Assembly: GCF_030012525.1 (NCBI RefSeq)
Contig: NZ_CP124855.1
Span: 682,001-746,000 of the forward strand
Direction: 5' to 3'
Source of the DNA: Chryseobacterium gotjawalense
GTDB taxonomy: Bacteria > Bacteroidota > Bacteroidia > Flavobacteriales > Weeksellaceae
Length of the DNA: 64,000 nt
The position numbers were made by a program, and so were the translations under genes. This document shows, one piece after another, positions 17,641-28,100 of the stretch. The notes under the pieces are model-generated. The model worked only from the letters and a program-made list of their open reading frames with translations. It did not search any database and was not told the DNA's origin. Position 1 is the first letter of the stretch. Each line of letters starts with the position of its first letter.

Positions 17641-17752
17641 TAAAATTTAATTTAAAATTGATAATTGTAGAAACTTTATTATTAAGTTTCCGAAAAAGGA
17701 TCGAAAATTTGAATATTACAAATATAGAAAATTTAGTAGGAAAGCAGAAGTA

Positions 17753-18250
17753 CTAAACCATTTCGCTCTTTCTCAGCTGAACTTCTTTCACAAAATCATC
17801 GGGATTTTCAGGACTGATCATATAAACTTTTCCGGACTTTAAAATAATTTTTACTTTTTTATATCTGTTCGTTACGTACCAAACATCTTTGCCATTAAAA
17901 TAGCCGAAGTAGCCAAACAATCCACCAACTCCAGCAACTCTTAGATTAAAGCCCGTTTTTTCAATTTTATCAAAAGTTTCAATTTCATTAATATTAATAA
18001 CAATTGAACCGTAAAAGTTTTTGATTAAAATTTGATCGTCAGAAACCGCAATTCTTTTTGGAATAAATCCATACGAAATAAAAATAGCACCGTACATCAA
18101 AACAAAACTGCCAATTGAAATCATAGGTTTTGGCGGTTCGAAGAAAAAAGAAGAAATTGGAAATAGGATGAGAAACAGCAAAATAATAATTGTGAGCATC
18201 TTCGTGGTCTCATCCATTTTTGCTGTGTCGAATTCTTTGGTATTCATCAT
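17753..18250 (-). CDS. Small membrane protein with PH-like domain
   Basis: 165 residues, not confidently assigned. Two hydrophobic helices (about residues 16-35 and 40-62) are followed by a beta-rich stretch (DDQILIKNFYGSIVININEIETFDKI and onward, written here only as DDQILIKNFYGS) resembling bacterial PH-like domains. It starts 3 bases after the stop of the M1 peptidase gene and is surely co-transcribed. Role unknown. Confidence 0.6.
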   Translation of the reverse strand: MMNTKEFDTAKMDETTKMLTIIILLFLILFPISSFFFEPPKPMISIGSFVLMYGAIFISYGFIPKRIAVSDDQILIKNFYGSIVININEIETFDKIEKTGFNLRVAGVGGLFGYFGYFNGKDVWYVTNRYKKVKIILKSGKVYMISPENPDDFVKEVQLRKSEMV

Positions 18251-18253
18251 TTT

Positions 18254-20116
18254 TTAAAAAGTATATAAATTATCATTCGGCGTATAATCCATGAAAATTC
18301 CACCGTCAATTTTTACGGATTTCAGTTTTTGATTCACTTCGATTTGCGTGGTAAAAGACCGGCTGTTTTTCCAAACTTCCGGCGTAAAATGTTTTACAGA
18401 AACTTTTCCATCCTGATCGGTTATTTCTACGTCGAACGGAATGGCAAATCCACCTGCATTTTCAACCGTCAAATTCAAATTCTTGCCGGAAACTACTGCT
18501 GAATCAATTTTTAAATCGATATAATTATTGCTGAAAAACCAGTTGTTCCAAAACCAATTAAGATTTTGTCCGCTGCCTTCATTCATGCTGTAAAAGAAAT
18601 CCCACGGCGTCGGATGTTTTCCTTTCCAGGTGTTCATATAATAATGCAGCGTTTTTTTGAACAGCTCGTCGCCCAATAGATTTTTCAAAGACAGATAGGC
18701 AAAAGCCGGCTTGATATAAGCGTTGCTTCCGTAGCCGATCCCAGACAGTTGGGTGCTCATCGAAATAATCGGCTGATCCTGCTCTGTTGACGGATCATTA
18801 ATGTATTTTTTCACCCGGAAATCGGTAAACATTTTATCATTAAAAGCTTTTCCGTTTTCAGCTTCACCAATTAGATATTCGAAAGCCGTGACCCAACCTT
18901 CATCCATAAAAGCATATCGTGCTTCGTTGGTTCCCATCATAAAAGGAAAATAAGTGTGTGCAATTTCATGATCTACCGTTTGGCGGGAATCTGCAAAATC
19001 ATCTGGAATCGCGGTATCATTCACCATCATTGGATATTCCATATCGGCAAATCCCTGGAAACCGGTCATTGTAGGAAACGGATATTCTATTCCCGGCCAG
19101 TTTTCAGAAAACCATTTGATGCTGTATTTTTCCCACTCCACATATTTTTCAAAATCAGCCGTTCCCGCATTATAAGTTGCCTGCGTGCTTACTCTTTTCG
19201 ATTTCAGCTGAACACTTGAAGCATCCCAAACATAAGTTGAACTTAAGCCAAACGTAAAGTCGGTAATGTTTTCAGCCTTAAATTTCCAGGTATTAAACGG
19301 ATTCTGTTTGGTTACTTTTTGCTTTTGGATTTCGTCTTTCGTGGCAACGTGAATAACCTGATTAGATTTTAATGAATATTTAAATTTCTTTAAAACTCCC
19401 GGTTGCAAAACTTCTTCCGGATTCTGCAAAATTCCGGTCGCATAAACCACATAATTTCTAGGAACGGTTACAGAAACAACGTAATTACTGAAATCATTAT
19501 AAAATTCATTTCTGCCGTTATGAGGCAATTTATCCCAACCATTATAATCATCGTACACCGAAATTCTCGGATAGGCATACGCACAGAAAAACGTGGTTTC
19601 ATCGATTTGCCCTTCTCTTCCACTCTCTTTTGATAATGGGAATTCCCATTCTATTTTAATGGTATTTTTGGAATTTGGCAGCAAAGCTTTATTTAATTTT
19701 AAATCATAGAATGTTTCCCAGTCTTCTGAATTTACGGTATAATTTTCTCCGTTAATGGAAAGCGATTTTATTTTCAAACCTTCACTTAAAAAATCAGGAG
19801 AAGCTTTCCCCGCTCTGGGTGAAGTCGGTTTATGAACATTATTCACAAATCTGATGACCACTGATTTTAATTCATCAGGAGAATTATTTGAATAAATAAT
19901 CGTCTCATTTCCTGAAACGACTTTGGAAATAGGATTTACATTGAAATCAATCGTATAATCGCCCGAATTTTGCCAGTAATTTTTACCAGGCTTTCCATCA
20001 AGTGACCTGGTGTTTTTTTCATAAGCTTTAGCAATGTTCCGTGGAATATATAATTGCTGAGCGAAAATTTGAATAGAGAAAAACAGCAGCAATAAAGAAG
20101 TAAGAGTGGTACGCAT
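18254..20116 (-). CDS. Exported M1-family zinc metallopeptidase
   Basis: 620 residues with an N-terminal signal peptide (about 1-19, ending IFAQQ). The M1 fold shows the zinc site HEIAH near residues 381-385 and the third ligand Glu in MDEGW about 19 residues on. An N-terminal beta domain precedes the catalytic domain, and the C-terminal helical domain of large aminopeptidase N is absent, as in the short M1 group. It likely cleaves N-terminal residues from peptides in the envelope. First gene of a two-gene operon with the PH-like membrane protein. Confidence 0.92.
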   Translation of the reverse strand: MRTTLTSLLLLFFSIQIFAQQLYIPRNIAKAYEKNTRSLDGKPGKNYWQNSGDYTIDFNVNPISKVVSGNETIIYSNNSPDELKSVVIRFVNNVHKPTSPRAGKASPDFLSEGLKIKSLSINGENYTVNSEDWETFYDLKLNKALLPNSKNTIKIEWEFPLSKESGREGQIDETTFFCAYAYPRISVYDDYNGWDKLPHNGRNEFYNDFSNYVVSVTVPRNYVVYATGILQNPEEVLQPGVLKKFKYSLKSNQVIHVATKDEIQKQKVTKQNPFNTWKFKAENITDFTFGLSSTYVWDASSVQLKSKRVSTQATYNAGTADFEKYVEWEKYSIKWFSENWPGIEYPFPTMTGFQGFADMEYPMMVNDTAIPDDFADSRQTVDHEIAHTYFPFMMGTNEARYAFMDEGWVTAFEYLIGEAENGKAFNDKMFTDFRVKKYINDPSTEQDQPIISMSTQLSGIGYGSNAYIKPAFAYLSLKNLLGDELFKKTLHYYMNTWKGKHPTPWDFFYSMNEGSGQNLNWFWNNWFFSNNYIDLKIDSAVVSGKNLNLTVENAGGFAIPFDVEITDQDGKVSVKHFTPEVWKNSRSFTTQIEVNQKLKSVKIDGGIFMDYTPNDNLYTF

Positions 20117-20146
20117 TAATTTAATTTTAAGAAATTATAAAAAACA

Positions 20147-20178
20147 AAAAGCGGTTACAGAAATAGAAACCGCTTTTA
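20147..20178 (-). terminator. Terminator of the holin-family-like gene
   Basis: Hairpin AAAGCGGTT / AACCGCTTT with A and T runs on each side, 21 bases beyond the stop; it could also act on the plus strand. Confidence 0.8.
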
Positions 20179-20198
20179 CTTTAGACAATCAGTTCGAT

Positions 20199-20543
20199 TT
20201 ATTTATCAGAAGAAATAATGCCGTTAAGTAAAGAGGTTATTAAGGATAAAGCAATACTGAAAATAAATGCCCACCAAAATCCCTCAATCGCCATTCCATC
20301 TACAAATTTTGCAGCCAGTAAAACAACCAAAGCATTAATTACTAAAGAGAAAAAACCCAGCGTAATAATAGTTAAAGGCAATCCTAGAATCTTTAAAACA
20401 GGAGTGACAATCAAGTTTAAAACTCCTAAAATCAAAGCGAAAATTACGGCAGATCCAAAGCCGTCAATATGGACTCCACTTAAAATTTTCGTTAATAAAA
20501 AAGCGACAATCGCGGTCACTAATAATCGGATAATTAAATTCAT
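20199..20543 (-). CDS. Phage holin family protein (4-TM, membrane protein)
   Basis: 114 residues with four hydrophobic helices and the repeated GVLNLIVTPVLKILGLPL-type pattern of the mycobacterial-type 4-TMS phage holin superfamily IV (YvlD-like). Despite the name these are widespread chromosomal membrane proteins with no demonstrated lytic role; no phage genes lie nearby. Monocistronic with its own terminator. Confidence 0.82.
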   Translation of the reverse strand: MNLIIRLLVTAIVAFLLTKILSGVHIDGFGSAVIFALILGVLNLIVTPVLKILGLPLTIITLGFFSLVINALVVLLAAKFVDGMAIEGFWWAFIFSIALSLITSLLNGIISSDK

Positions 20544-20672
20544 AATCTATTTTTTTATAAAATTAAAAAATTAAAGCGACTAAGCAAGAACTTCTCCGGT
20601 ATTTTGTTTATCCTATGAACAGACAGTTCCTTAGAATAATTTTTATTATCTTCATCGCAAAAATAATATTCA

Positions 20673-22223
20673 ATGAAGAACTATGCTAAATTATTGATGG
20701 TTTCTACGGTTTTTGCTGTGGGTTTAAACGCTCAAACCAAAGACCAAATGGTAAAATCTATTATGGATGAAACCTATCAAAACTCTAAACTCGAAACACT
20801 TGCGTATGAATTGATGGACGACATTGGGCCAAGATTGGTCGGAAGTCCAAAAATGCAGCAGGCACATGACTGGGCCGTAAAACGTTTTCAGAATTGGGGA
20901 ATTGATGCCCAAAACGAAAAATGGGGCGAATGGAAATCCTGGGAAAGAGGGCCTTCATCCATAGAAATGGTTGCTCCTTATGCAAAATCCATCGAAGGAA
21001 TGCAGTTGGCTTTCAGTCCTGCGACTTCATCAAAAGGTTTAACCGCCGATGTCGTGATGTTGCCCATGTTTAAAAACAAAGAAGAATTTACCGCCTGGCT
21101 TCCAAAAGTAAAAGGAAAATTGGTGATGGTTTCCCAATACCAACCAACAGGAAGACCTGAATATAACTGGAAAGAATTTGCAACGCCGGAATCTTTTGAA
21201 AAAATGAAAAAAGAATCTGCGGAAGCTTCTGAAGAATGGAGAAAATCAATTACTGCAACAGGAGAAACCTCCAGAACTTTAAATGAAAAATTAGAAAAAG
21301 CCGGTGCAGCCGGAATCATTTCTTCTTATTGGTCCAGAGGATTTGGAGTGAATAAAATTTTTGCCGCTGCAACCAAAACAATTCCGGTTGTAGATATTTC
21401 GTTAGAAGATTACGGACAATTATACCGAATGATTCAGCATGGAAAGACGCCTAAATTAAAAATAAATGCTCAGTCGAAAGACAAAGGAACTGCTCCCACA
21501 TTTAATACAGTTGCAGTGATCAAAGGTTCTGAAAAACCAGAGGAATACGTGATTCTTTCGGCACACTTTGATTCTTGGGATGGTGGAACCGGCGCAACCG
21601 ATAACGGAACCGGAACAATCACCATGATGGAAGTTGCCAGAATTCTTAAAAAATATTATCCAAATCCAAAGAGAACCATTGTGGTTGGACTTTGGGGAAG
21701 TGAGGAACAGGGTTTAAATGGTTCACGCGGTTATGTCTGGGCACACAAAGACCAAATGCCAAATGTTCAGGCAGTTTTCAACCAGGATAATGGCACAGGA
21801 AGAATCGCGAATATCAGCGGTCAGGGATTTTTGAATTCTTATGATTATATCGGAAGATGGTTAAGCGCCGTTCCGAAAGAATTAACCAAAGGAATCGAAA
21901 CTTCTTTCCCTGGATTTCCAGGTGGTGGAGGTTCTGACCACGCTTCGTTTATCGCAGCCGGCGTACCCGCATTTATGTTGAGTTCATTAAACTGGAGTTA
22001 TGGAAATTATACCTGGCATACCAACAGAGATACCTATGATAAAATCATTTTCGATGATCTTAAAAGTAATGTTGCGACGATTGCGATTTTAACTTATATG
22101 GCAAGTGAAGATCCGGAAAAGGCTTCCTCGGAAAGAATAAAATTGCCGATCAACCCAAGAACCGGCGAAACTATGAACTGGCCGGAAGTAAAAGAACCAA
22201 CCCGAAAAGGAGGTTTCGATTAA
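20673..22223 (+). CDS. Exported M28-family metallopeptidase (carboxypeptidase Q-like)
   Basis: 516 residues with a signal peptide (about 1-20, ending GLNAQ). The M28 di-zinc site is visible: His and Asp in LSAHFDSWDGG, the bridging Asp in GATDNGTG, Glu-Glu in GSEEQGLNGS, Asp in NQDNGTG and His in GSDHASF. A PA-type insert probably occupies about residues 130-260. Family enzymes remove amino acids from peptides in the periplasm or outside. It is divergent from the holin-like gene and ends in a clear terminator. Confidence 0.92.
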   Translation: MKNYAKLLMVSTVFAVGLNAQTKDQMVKSIMDETYQNSKLETLAYELMDDIGPRLVGSPKMQQAHDWAVKRFQNWGIDAQNEKWGEWKSWERGPSSIEMVAPYAKSIEGMQLAFSPATSSKGLTADVVMLPMFKNKEEFTAWLPKVKGKLVMVSQYQPTGRPEYNWKEFATPESFEKMKKESAEASEEWRKSITATGETSRTLNEKLEKAGAAGIISSYWSRGFGVNKIFAAATKTIPVVDISLEDYGQLYRMIQHGKTPKLKINAQSKDKGTAPTFNTVAVIKGSEKPEEYVILSAHFDSWDGGTGATDNGTGTITMMEVARILKKYYPNPKRTIVVGLWGSEEQGLNGSRGYVWAHKDQMPNVQAVFNQDNGTGRIANISGQGFLNSYDYIGRWLSAVPKELTKGIETSFPGFPGGGGSDHASFIAAGVPAFMLSSLNWSYGNYTWHTNRDTYDKIIFDDLKSNVATIAILTYMASEDPEKASSERIKLPINPRTGETMNWPEVKEPTRKGGFD

Positions 22224-22253
22224 ATGTAAATCTTACCAAAAATAACCTGTAAT

Positions 22254-22303
22254 AAGCCGGTAATTTCTAAACGTTTAGCGTTAAGATTTTACCGGCTTTT
22301 TTG
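22254..22303 (+). terminator. Terminator of the M28 peptidase gene
   Basis: Stem AAGCCGGTAA / TTTTACCGGCTT with a 24-base loop containing a second small palindrome, followed by TTTTTT. Confidence 0.8.
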
Positions 22304-22411
22304 GATTATTACCTTGAGAATTAATGACGCTTCAACCTTTAAAATGGAGAAACTGACCGTAAAATGTATTCTGGTTTTTAAGAATGGTTAACTTTTTGAT
22401 GGGAAATATTT

Positions 22412-22849
22412 ATGCAAAATCAAAATTATCAAAATCACAAAAAATTCTATCCGCCTCATCATTTCATCTATCTTCCTCTTGTTTTTATTCTACAAATTGT
22501 TGGAATTTGGAAAATTTTTAAAGATGAGCATAACCAATTAATTTGGATTTTATTCTCAGTCGTTATTTTTCTTATTCTTTATTTAGCCTTAATGATACGA
22601 CAACATTACGCACTTGGAAATCAAAACCGTATTATAAGATTAGAGTTTAAGTTAAGGTATTTTGAACTTTTCGGTAAAAGTGCGGATGAGACAGAATCCA
22701 AACTTTCTTTTGATCAGATTGCCGCTTTGCGTTTCGCCTACGATGACGAATTTAAAATGCTGCTCGATAAAGCGCTTCAACAAAATATTTCAGGTGACGA
22801 AATCAAAAAATCGATTACCAACTGGAAACCAGATCACCATAGAGTTTAA
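22412..22849 (+). CDS. DUF6526 family membrane protein
   Basis: 145 residues beginning MQNQNYQNHKKFYPPHHFIY, a signature of the DUF6526 family found in Bacteroidota and Bacillota. Two transmembrane helices (about 18-35 and 44-63) are followed by a soluble helical C-terminus. Function unknown. It is the first of four closely packed plus-strand genes ending in topoisomerase IB and an Nei-like glycosylase. Confidence 0.75.
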   Translation: MQNQNYQNHKKFYPPHHFIYLPLVFILQIVGIWKIFKDEHNQLIWILFSVVIFLILYLALMIRQHYALGNQNRIIRLEFKLRYFELFGKSADETESKLSFDQIAALRFAYDDEFKMLLDKALQQNISGDEIKKSITNWKPDHHRV

Positions 22850-22901
22850 ATAGAGAAACAAATAATAAAATTATCATTAATTAACCTTAAAAAATAAAAT
22901 T

Positions 22902-23066
22902 ATGAAAAAGTTTACATTTCTTACGTTAGCACTATTTGCCTTAATGACTTTAACAGGTTGTGAAGCCATAGGAACCATTTTCAAAGCCGGAATGTGGTGG
23001 GCATTTTTCCTGGTTGCTCTGGTAATCGGTTTAATCGTTTGGTTGTTTAGCAGAGGGAAAAATTAA
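22902..23066 (+). CDS. Small 54-residue lipoprotein with C-terminal membrane helix
   Basis: MKKFTFLTLALFALMTLTGC gives a lipoprotein signal with lipidated Cys20, then a short spacer and a second hydrophobic helix (about 31-49, MWWAFFLVALVIGLIVWLF) ending SRGKN. Small proteins of this type are common in Flavobacteriia. It starts 52 bases after the DUF6526 gene and ends 5 bases before the topoisomerase gene. Function unknown. Confidence 0.75.
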   Translation: MKKFTFLTLALFALMTLTGCEAIGTIFKAGMWWAFFLVALVIGLIVWLFSRGKN

Positions 23067-23071
23067 AGAGA

Positions 23072-24181
23072 ATGAAAACCGAAAATCCTTCTGTAGAACT
23101 TATCCATAAAATAAGTCCTTCAAAAATGGTAAAAATCATGAAGGATCCGGTGAAATCTGCCACTGCAGTAAATTTAGTTTACACCAGCGACAGCGAAAAT
23201 CAAGGAATCGCACGCCGAAAAAGAGGTGAAAAATTCATTTACTTTATTGGCGGTCAAAAGATTAAAGACAAAGAAGAAATTCATAGAATTAATCAATTGG
23301 CGATTCCTCCCGCCTGGGAAAATGTCTGGATTTGCGCTTTGCAAAACGGCCATTTACAAGCCACAGGTCTGGATGCTAAAAAACGCAAACAGTACCGCTA
23401 CCATCCCGTTTGGAATGCCTTACGGAATCATACGAAGTTTTACAGAATGCTGCACTTTGGCGAAGTTTTGCCTGATATCCGACTGCAATTAGAAAAAGAT
23501 TTAAATCACCGGAACTTAGACAAGCGCAAAGTTTTGGCTTTAGTGGTAAGTCTGATGGAACGCACCAATATCAGAATTGGCAATAATATTTATGAAAAAT
23601 TGTATGGATCTTTTGGCTTAACGACTTTGAAAGATAAACATGTAGCGATTAACGGTCAACAGATAAAATTCTCTTTTAAAGGAAAAAAAGGCATTTACCA
23701 CGATATCGATTTAAAGAATGCCAAATTAGCGAAAGCCGTTAAAAACTGCCGCGATATTCCCGGAAAGGAACTCTTTCAATTTTATGATGATGAGGGAAAA
23801 CGCCACGCCATAGAAAGTGGAATGGTCAATGAATACATTAAAGAAATCAGTGGTGAAGATTTCACTGCGAAAGATTTTAGAACCTGGTCTGGAACAGTGA
23901 ATGCGTTAATTGCATTTAAAGAAATTGAAGCCCAGGAAATTGATGGTAATCAAAAATCTAAAATAAAACGGGCAATTGAACTGGTAGCCAGTGAACTGGG
24001 AAATACAAGCACCGTTTGCCGAAAATACTATATTCATCCGCTGATTATAAATCTTTACGAACACGATTCTATTAAAAAATATTTTAGAGAATTAGATGAA
24101 ATAGAAATTGATGACGGGAAATCTGGTTTAACCAAAGAAGAACAGATTGTGATGAAAATTCTAAAAAATGAAAAACCTTAA
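23072..24181 (+). CDS. DNA topoisomerase IB (poxvirus-like type)
   Basis: 369-residue eukaryotic/poxvirus-type topoisomerase IB, which relaxes supercoils through a 3'-phosphotyrosyl intermediate. Catalytic residues are visible: Arg in MERTNIRIGN, Arg in DFRTWSGT, and the nucleophile Tyr near residue 319 in CRKYYIHP. An N-terminal clamp precedes it. Bacterial forms are often near DNA-repair genes; here the Nei-like glycosylase begins 2 bases after the stop, so the two are co-transcribed. It is accessory to the essential type II enzymes. Confidence 0.93.
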   Translation: MKTENPSVELIHKISPSKMVKIMKDPVKSATAVNLVYTSDSENQGIARRKRGEKFIYFIGGQKIKDKEEIHRINQLAIPPAWENVWICALQNGHLQATGLDAKKRKQYRYHPVWNALRNHTKFYRMLHFGEVLPDIRLQLEKDLNHRNLDKRKVLALVVSLMERTNIRIGNNIYEKLYGSFGLTTLKDKHVAINGQQIKFSFKGKKGIYHDIDLKNAKLAKAVKNCRDIPGKELFQFYDDEGKRHAIESGMVNEYIKEISGEDFTAKDFRTWSGTVNALIAFKEIEAQEIDGNQKSKIKRAIELVASELGNTSTVCRKYYIHPLIINLYEHDSIKKYFRELDEIEIDDGKSGLTKEEQIVMKILKNEKP

Positions 24182-24183
24182 TT

Positions 24184-24903
24184 ATGCCCGAAGGTCCCTC
24201 GATTGTTGTCTTTAAAAAAAAGATTGAAAGATTTGAAGGCAAAACCGTGACCGAAAGCGGTGGCTACAACAATCCTTTCGCAGATGAAATTTCCGGCAAA
24301 AAACTGGTTTCAATTAAAACGTATGGAAAATATCTCCTACTCGATTTCGAAGACTTTTTAATCACCGTTCATTTTGGATTATTCGGTAGTTTTTTAGTGA
24401 ATGATTCTAAAAAAGTTAATGCAAGTTTTTCGCTTTTTTTCGGTGATGAACTAATCAATTTCTATGTTGTCAAAATTAAAAAATTTGGAAAAGATTACGA
24501 GTTTGATCAGGAATTAAATGTATTTTCAAAAAAATACAGATTAGAAAAAACGAAAAAACTTTTGCTTGAAAAATACGGCGACCGGAAAATTGGAGATGTA
24601 CTTTTAAATCAGGACGTATTTCCAGGTTTAGGAAATATTATCCGCAATGAAGTTTTATTCTTAAGTAAGATTCATCCTGAAAGTACGGTGGAAAAAATCC
24701 CTTCCAAAAAAATGAAAGAATTACTTCAAACAATTAAAGAATTTTCCAAAGCTTCAGTAGAATTAATTGAGCAAAAGATCTGGAAATCCTCAAGCTCAGT
24801 TTACAAGAAAAAAGAATGGGACGACCAAGAAGTTTTAGAATATGTAGCTCCGAAAATCAAACGTAAAACCTACGTGGTTGAAAAAGTTCAGAAAATATAT
24901 TGA
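24184..24903 (+). CDS. Fpg/Nei-family DNA glycosylase lacking zinc-finger cysteines
   Basis: 239 residues. The N-terminus MPEGPS has the catalytic Pro2 and Glu3 of Fpg/Nei base-excision glycosylases, and the H2TH helices (VFPGLGNIIRNEVLF, about 147-161) are intact. The C-terminal zinc finger is changed: the closing motif reads KRKTYVVEKVQK, so the two usual cysteines of RxTxxCxxCQ are both valine, and no other Cys pair exists. This resembles the zincless finger of NEIL1-type proteins; the Arg that enters the DNA helix is kept. It probably removes oxidised bases. Overlaps operon-wise with topoisomerase IB. Confidence 0.85.
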   Translation: MPEGPSIVVFKKKIERFEGKTVTESGGYNNPFADEISGKKLVSIKTYGKYLLLDFEDFLITVHFGLFGSFLVNDSKKVNASFSLFFGDELINFYVVKIKKFGKDYEFDQELNVFSKKYRLEKTKKLLLEKYGDRKIGDVLLNQDVFPGLGNIIRNEVLFLSKIHPESTVEKIPSKKMKELLQTIKEFSKASVELIEQKIWKSSSSVYKKKEWDDQEVLEYVAPKIKRKTYVVEKVQKIY

Positions 24904-24925
24904 TCTTTTAATTTATAAATATTAT

Positions 24926-24957
24926 GAATTCCCTTTAATTGAAGGGAATTTTTTATT
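24926..24957 (+). terminator. Terminator of the topoisomerase IB-glycosylase operon
   Basis: Hairpin AATTCCCTT / AAGGGAATT followed by TTTTTT. Confidence 0.85.
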
Positions 24958-25009
24958 TATTAGAATATCAGTTTTAAAAATGAAAAATTTATCTGTAAAT
25001 AATCAAATT

Positions 25010-25043
25010 TTTGAAAACGAAATATCTTTTTGAGTTATATTTG
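25010..25043 (+). promoter_or_regulatory. Promoter of the SprB-repeat adhesin
   Basis: TTTG (25010-25013), a 22-base spacer and TATATTTG (25036-25043) match the Bacteroidota consensus; the start codon follows after 66 bases, leaving a leader of about 60 bases. Confidence 0.6.
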
Positions 25044-25109
25044 TTAAATTTTCATAACCATTCCTAAAATGTGTTAATAATATTGAAATATACTGCAAAA
25101 CAACTTTAT

Positions 25110-28100
25110 ATGAAGAAACTTTATCTTTTTTTATTTCTTGGTTTATTCTCGGCTCTGTACGCTCAAAATAAAATTTCGGACACCACCAATTATCTGCGGA
25201 ATGGAATGTTTGAAAATGCAAAAGGGAAAATAATTACGGATCATTCAGAAAAAATTCAGTTTCTCAAAGAAAGAAATCGTAAAATCCAATTGGAGCAATC
25301 TCATCTGCACAAAGGAACTTCAACCGCAGTAGAAATGTGTACCAATGGTGGTTTTGAACAAGTTGAAACTTTTAATGGAAATAATTTCATTAAAAATTTC
25401 CTTTTTAATATTGGTGATCCGCCTGGACCAACCCAATGTAAATCTATTTCCAACAGTGGCGTAAATCGCATACCACAGTATAATCCGAGTTATACTAATT
25501 TGATGGCGACTTCGGTTCCTGCCAATTTGTTTGATCGATATATGGGAGATATTAAAGCATTTGACCAATATGCGCTCAAAATAAATTACGAAAATTCTGG
25601 AACTTATGGCTCTATTGTTCAGGGGCAAAGATTTAAAACAAATAATGAAAATTTTTTAAAATTTAATTACAAAGCAGTACTACAATCCGTTTATGACGAT
25701 AGTCACCGGGACAATCAGCCATTTTTTAAGGCAAGAATTATTAATAAAGACAAAGTGGTGGTTAGCGAGTTTTGTTTAGTTGGTGACGAGAAGAATTGTA
25801 TTTTCACTAAAGTTTCTGATGGCAGTTCAGGGTATGTTACTTTATACACTGAGAAATGGCAATCCGGTATTTTGGATATTTCTTCAATCCCAAATAATGA
25901 AGAATTCACCGTAGAATTTATGGCTTCCCGTTGTGGTTTAGGCGGGCATTTCGGATATGCTTATGTAGATGATATTTGTCTTTTACAATCCAACGAAAGT
26001 TTTGTTGGTTCGGTCACTTTGGATCCTTTGTACGCAGTTTGTCCAACACTTCCGATGACGGTTTGCGGGAATTATACTTTACCAAATTCCGGAGGAGTTA
26101 CCTCAACTTTAAAAAAATTAACCTTAAAGGTTTATGATGAAAATGGGGCGGTGGTTCATACGACCACTACAACTTCTTCGCTGGATCCGATCACAAAAAA
26201 ATTTTGCTTCACCCTCTTACCACAGAACTTTCCTAATATTTCTACGGGCAATTACAATGTTGGGGTTACAGCAGATTTTGATGTGGGAACTTCCTCTGGT
26301 GGAAGTGGTTGCGGAAGTAGTGGTAATACGCAGGTGTTTGCCTCCGCAAGTGATCCTGATGCGAACGATGGTTGGGATATCAGTTTTTTAAACTGTTCTT
26401 CGAACTGTACTATTCAGGTTAATACGGCAAAAATATCGAAATGTGATGTGAATCACGATGGACAAGAAGATTTTAATTTAACTGATTTTAATGCACAGGT
26501 TGTTAATTCTACAACTGGCTTTACTTTCAATTATTTTAAGGATTATAATTCCGCCTTTAATAATACGGGTGCAATTACAAATTTCACGGCGTACAATTCC
26601 TCTTCTGCGGTAATTTATGTGCGGGTTTCGCAGAGTGCAGGATGCTATAAAATTATTCCGGCAAATTTAGAAGTTAGAAATCCCACTGCTACCATTTCCG
26701 GGATTTTAAATGTTTGTTCCGGAAGTACAGAATTAAAAGCATCAGCAGGTTCCACTTATTTATGGAGTTCGGGAGAAACCACCCAAAATATTACGGTGAC
26801 TTCCATTGGCGTTTATTCAGTTACCGTTACCGACAGTTTTGGATGTTCCAGCACAGCAACCGTAAGTATTGAACCAAGTCAGACTGCGGTGACCCCGACA
26901 TTAGAAATAACCCAGCCTTCTTGTTTTGTTTCATCGGGAACGATAAAAGTCACCTCGGCGGCGTCGGAATATAGTTTTGATAATGGAGTAACCTGGGGAA
27001 CAAATCCCATTAAATCTAATCTTTATCCGGGTGATTATTCCATTATGATTAAAACGGTGAAAGGTTGTACTTCGTACGCTCAGAAGGTCACCATTAAAGC
27101 TTCACTTTTACCTTATCCATATTATGACGCTACGCAGCCTAAATTCTGCGGAGACACGGGAAGCATCACCATTACCTCTCCTGCAGCGAATTATAGTTAT
27201 GACAACGGAGTGACCTGGGTGAATAATTCTACAATGGATAATTTAAATCCCGGGCTTTATACGATTCGGACAAAAGATGCATCCGGATGTATTTCTAATC
27301 CGGAAGGAGTTGTTATTTCCAGCGATACTTTAGGAGATCCCGATTTTACGGTTATAAATCCAGCGTGTACTGTTTCCGGAAAAATAACCATCAATACTTC
27401 CGCAGATTTCTATACTTTCGATGGTGGCCAAACTTGGGGTACGACCAATGTTTTAGATAATATTTTTACTGGAAATTTTTCTATTGGAATTAAAAACAGT
27501 CTGGGATGTACTTCTTATTTGGAGAGTATTTATCTGCAGAGTTTTCAGACGATGTATCCCATCTATGAAACCATTCAACCCACCTGTGGTGTAAATGGAA
27601 CAATCTATATTGCAACAGAAGCAGATTTTTATAGTTTTGATAATGGCGTAACCTGGACGACGAGTAATATGAAGGATTTACCTGCCGGAACCTACATTAT
27701 CAAGTTAAAAACTGCCGCAGGTTGTATTTCCAGAGAAACTTCCGTTTATTTATATGAACCTCGAATAGACCAACCTTATGTTTCGGTTGTTCAGCCAACT
27801 TGTGGCGCTGATGGATCCATCAGTATTAATACCGTTTCAGATTTTTATAGTTTTGATAATGGAGCAACCTGGGTAACGACTCCTACTAAAACATTACCCG
27901 CCGGGAGTTACCAAATCAAAGTTAAAAACAGTATTGGCTGTATGTCTAATCCGCAATACATTTCTCTGTATCCACCTAAAATAGAAACTCCTGAGGTGAC
28001 TATCATACAACCAACCTGTACTACAAAAGGAACGATTACGATAACAACATCCTCCAGTTTTTACAGTATTGATGGTGGAAAAACCTGGGTGACCTCTAAT

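Noticed and set aside
20199..20543. Holin-family protein as sign of a prophage
   Set aside because: The family is mostly chromosomal and no other phage genes are nearby.
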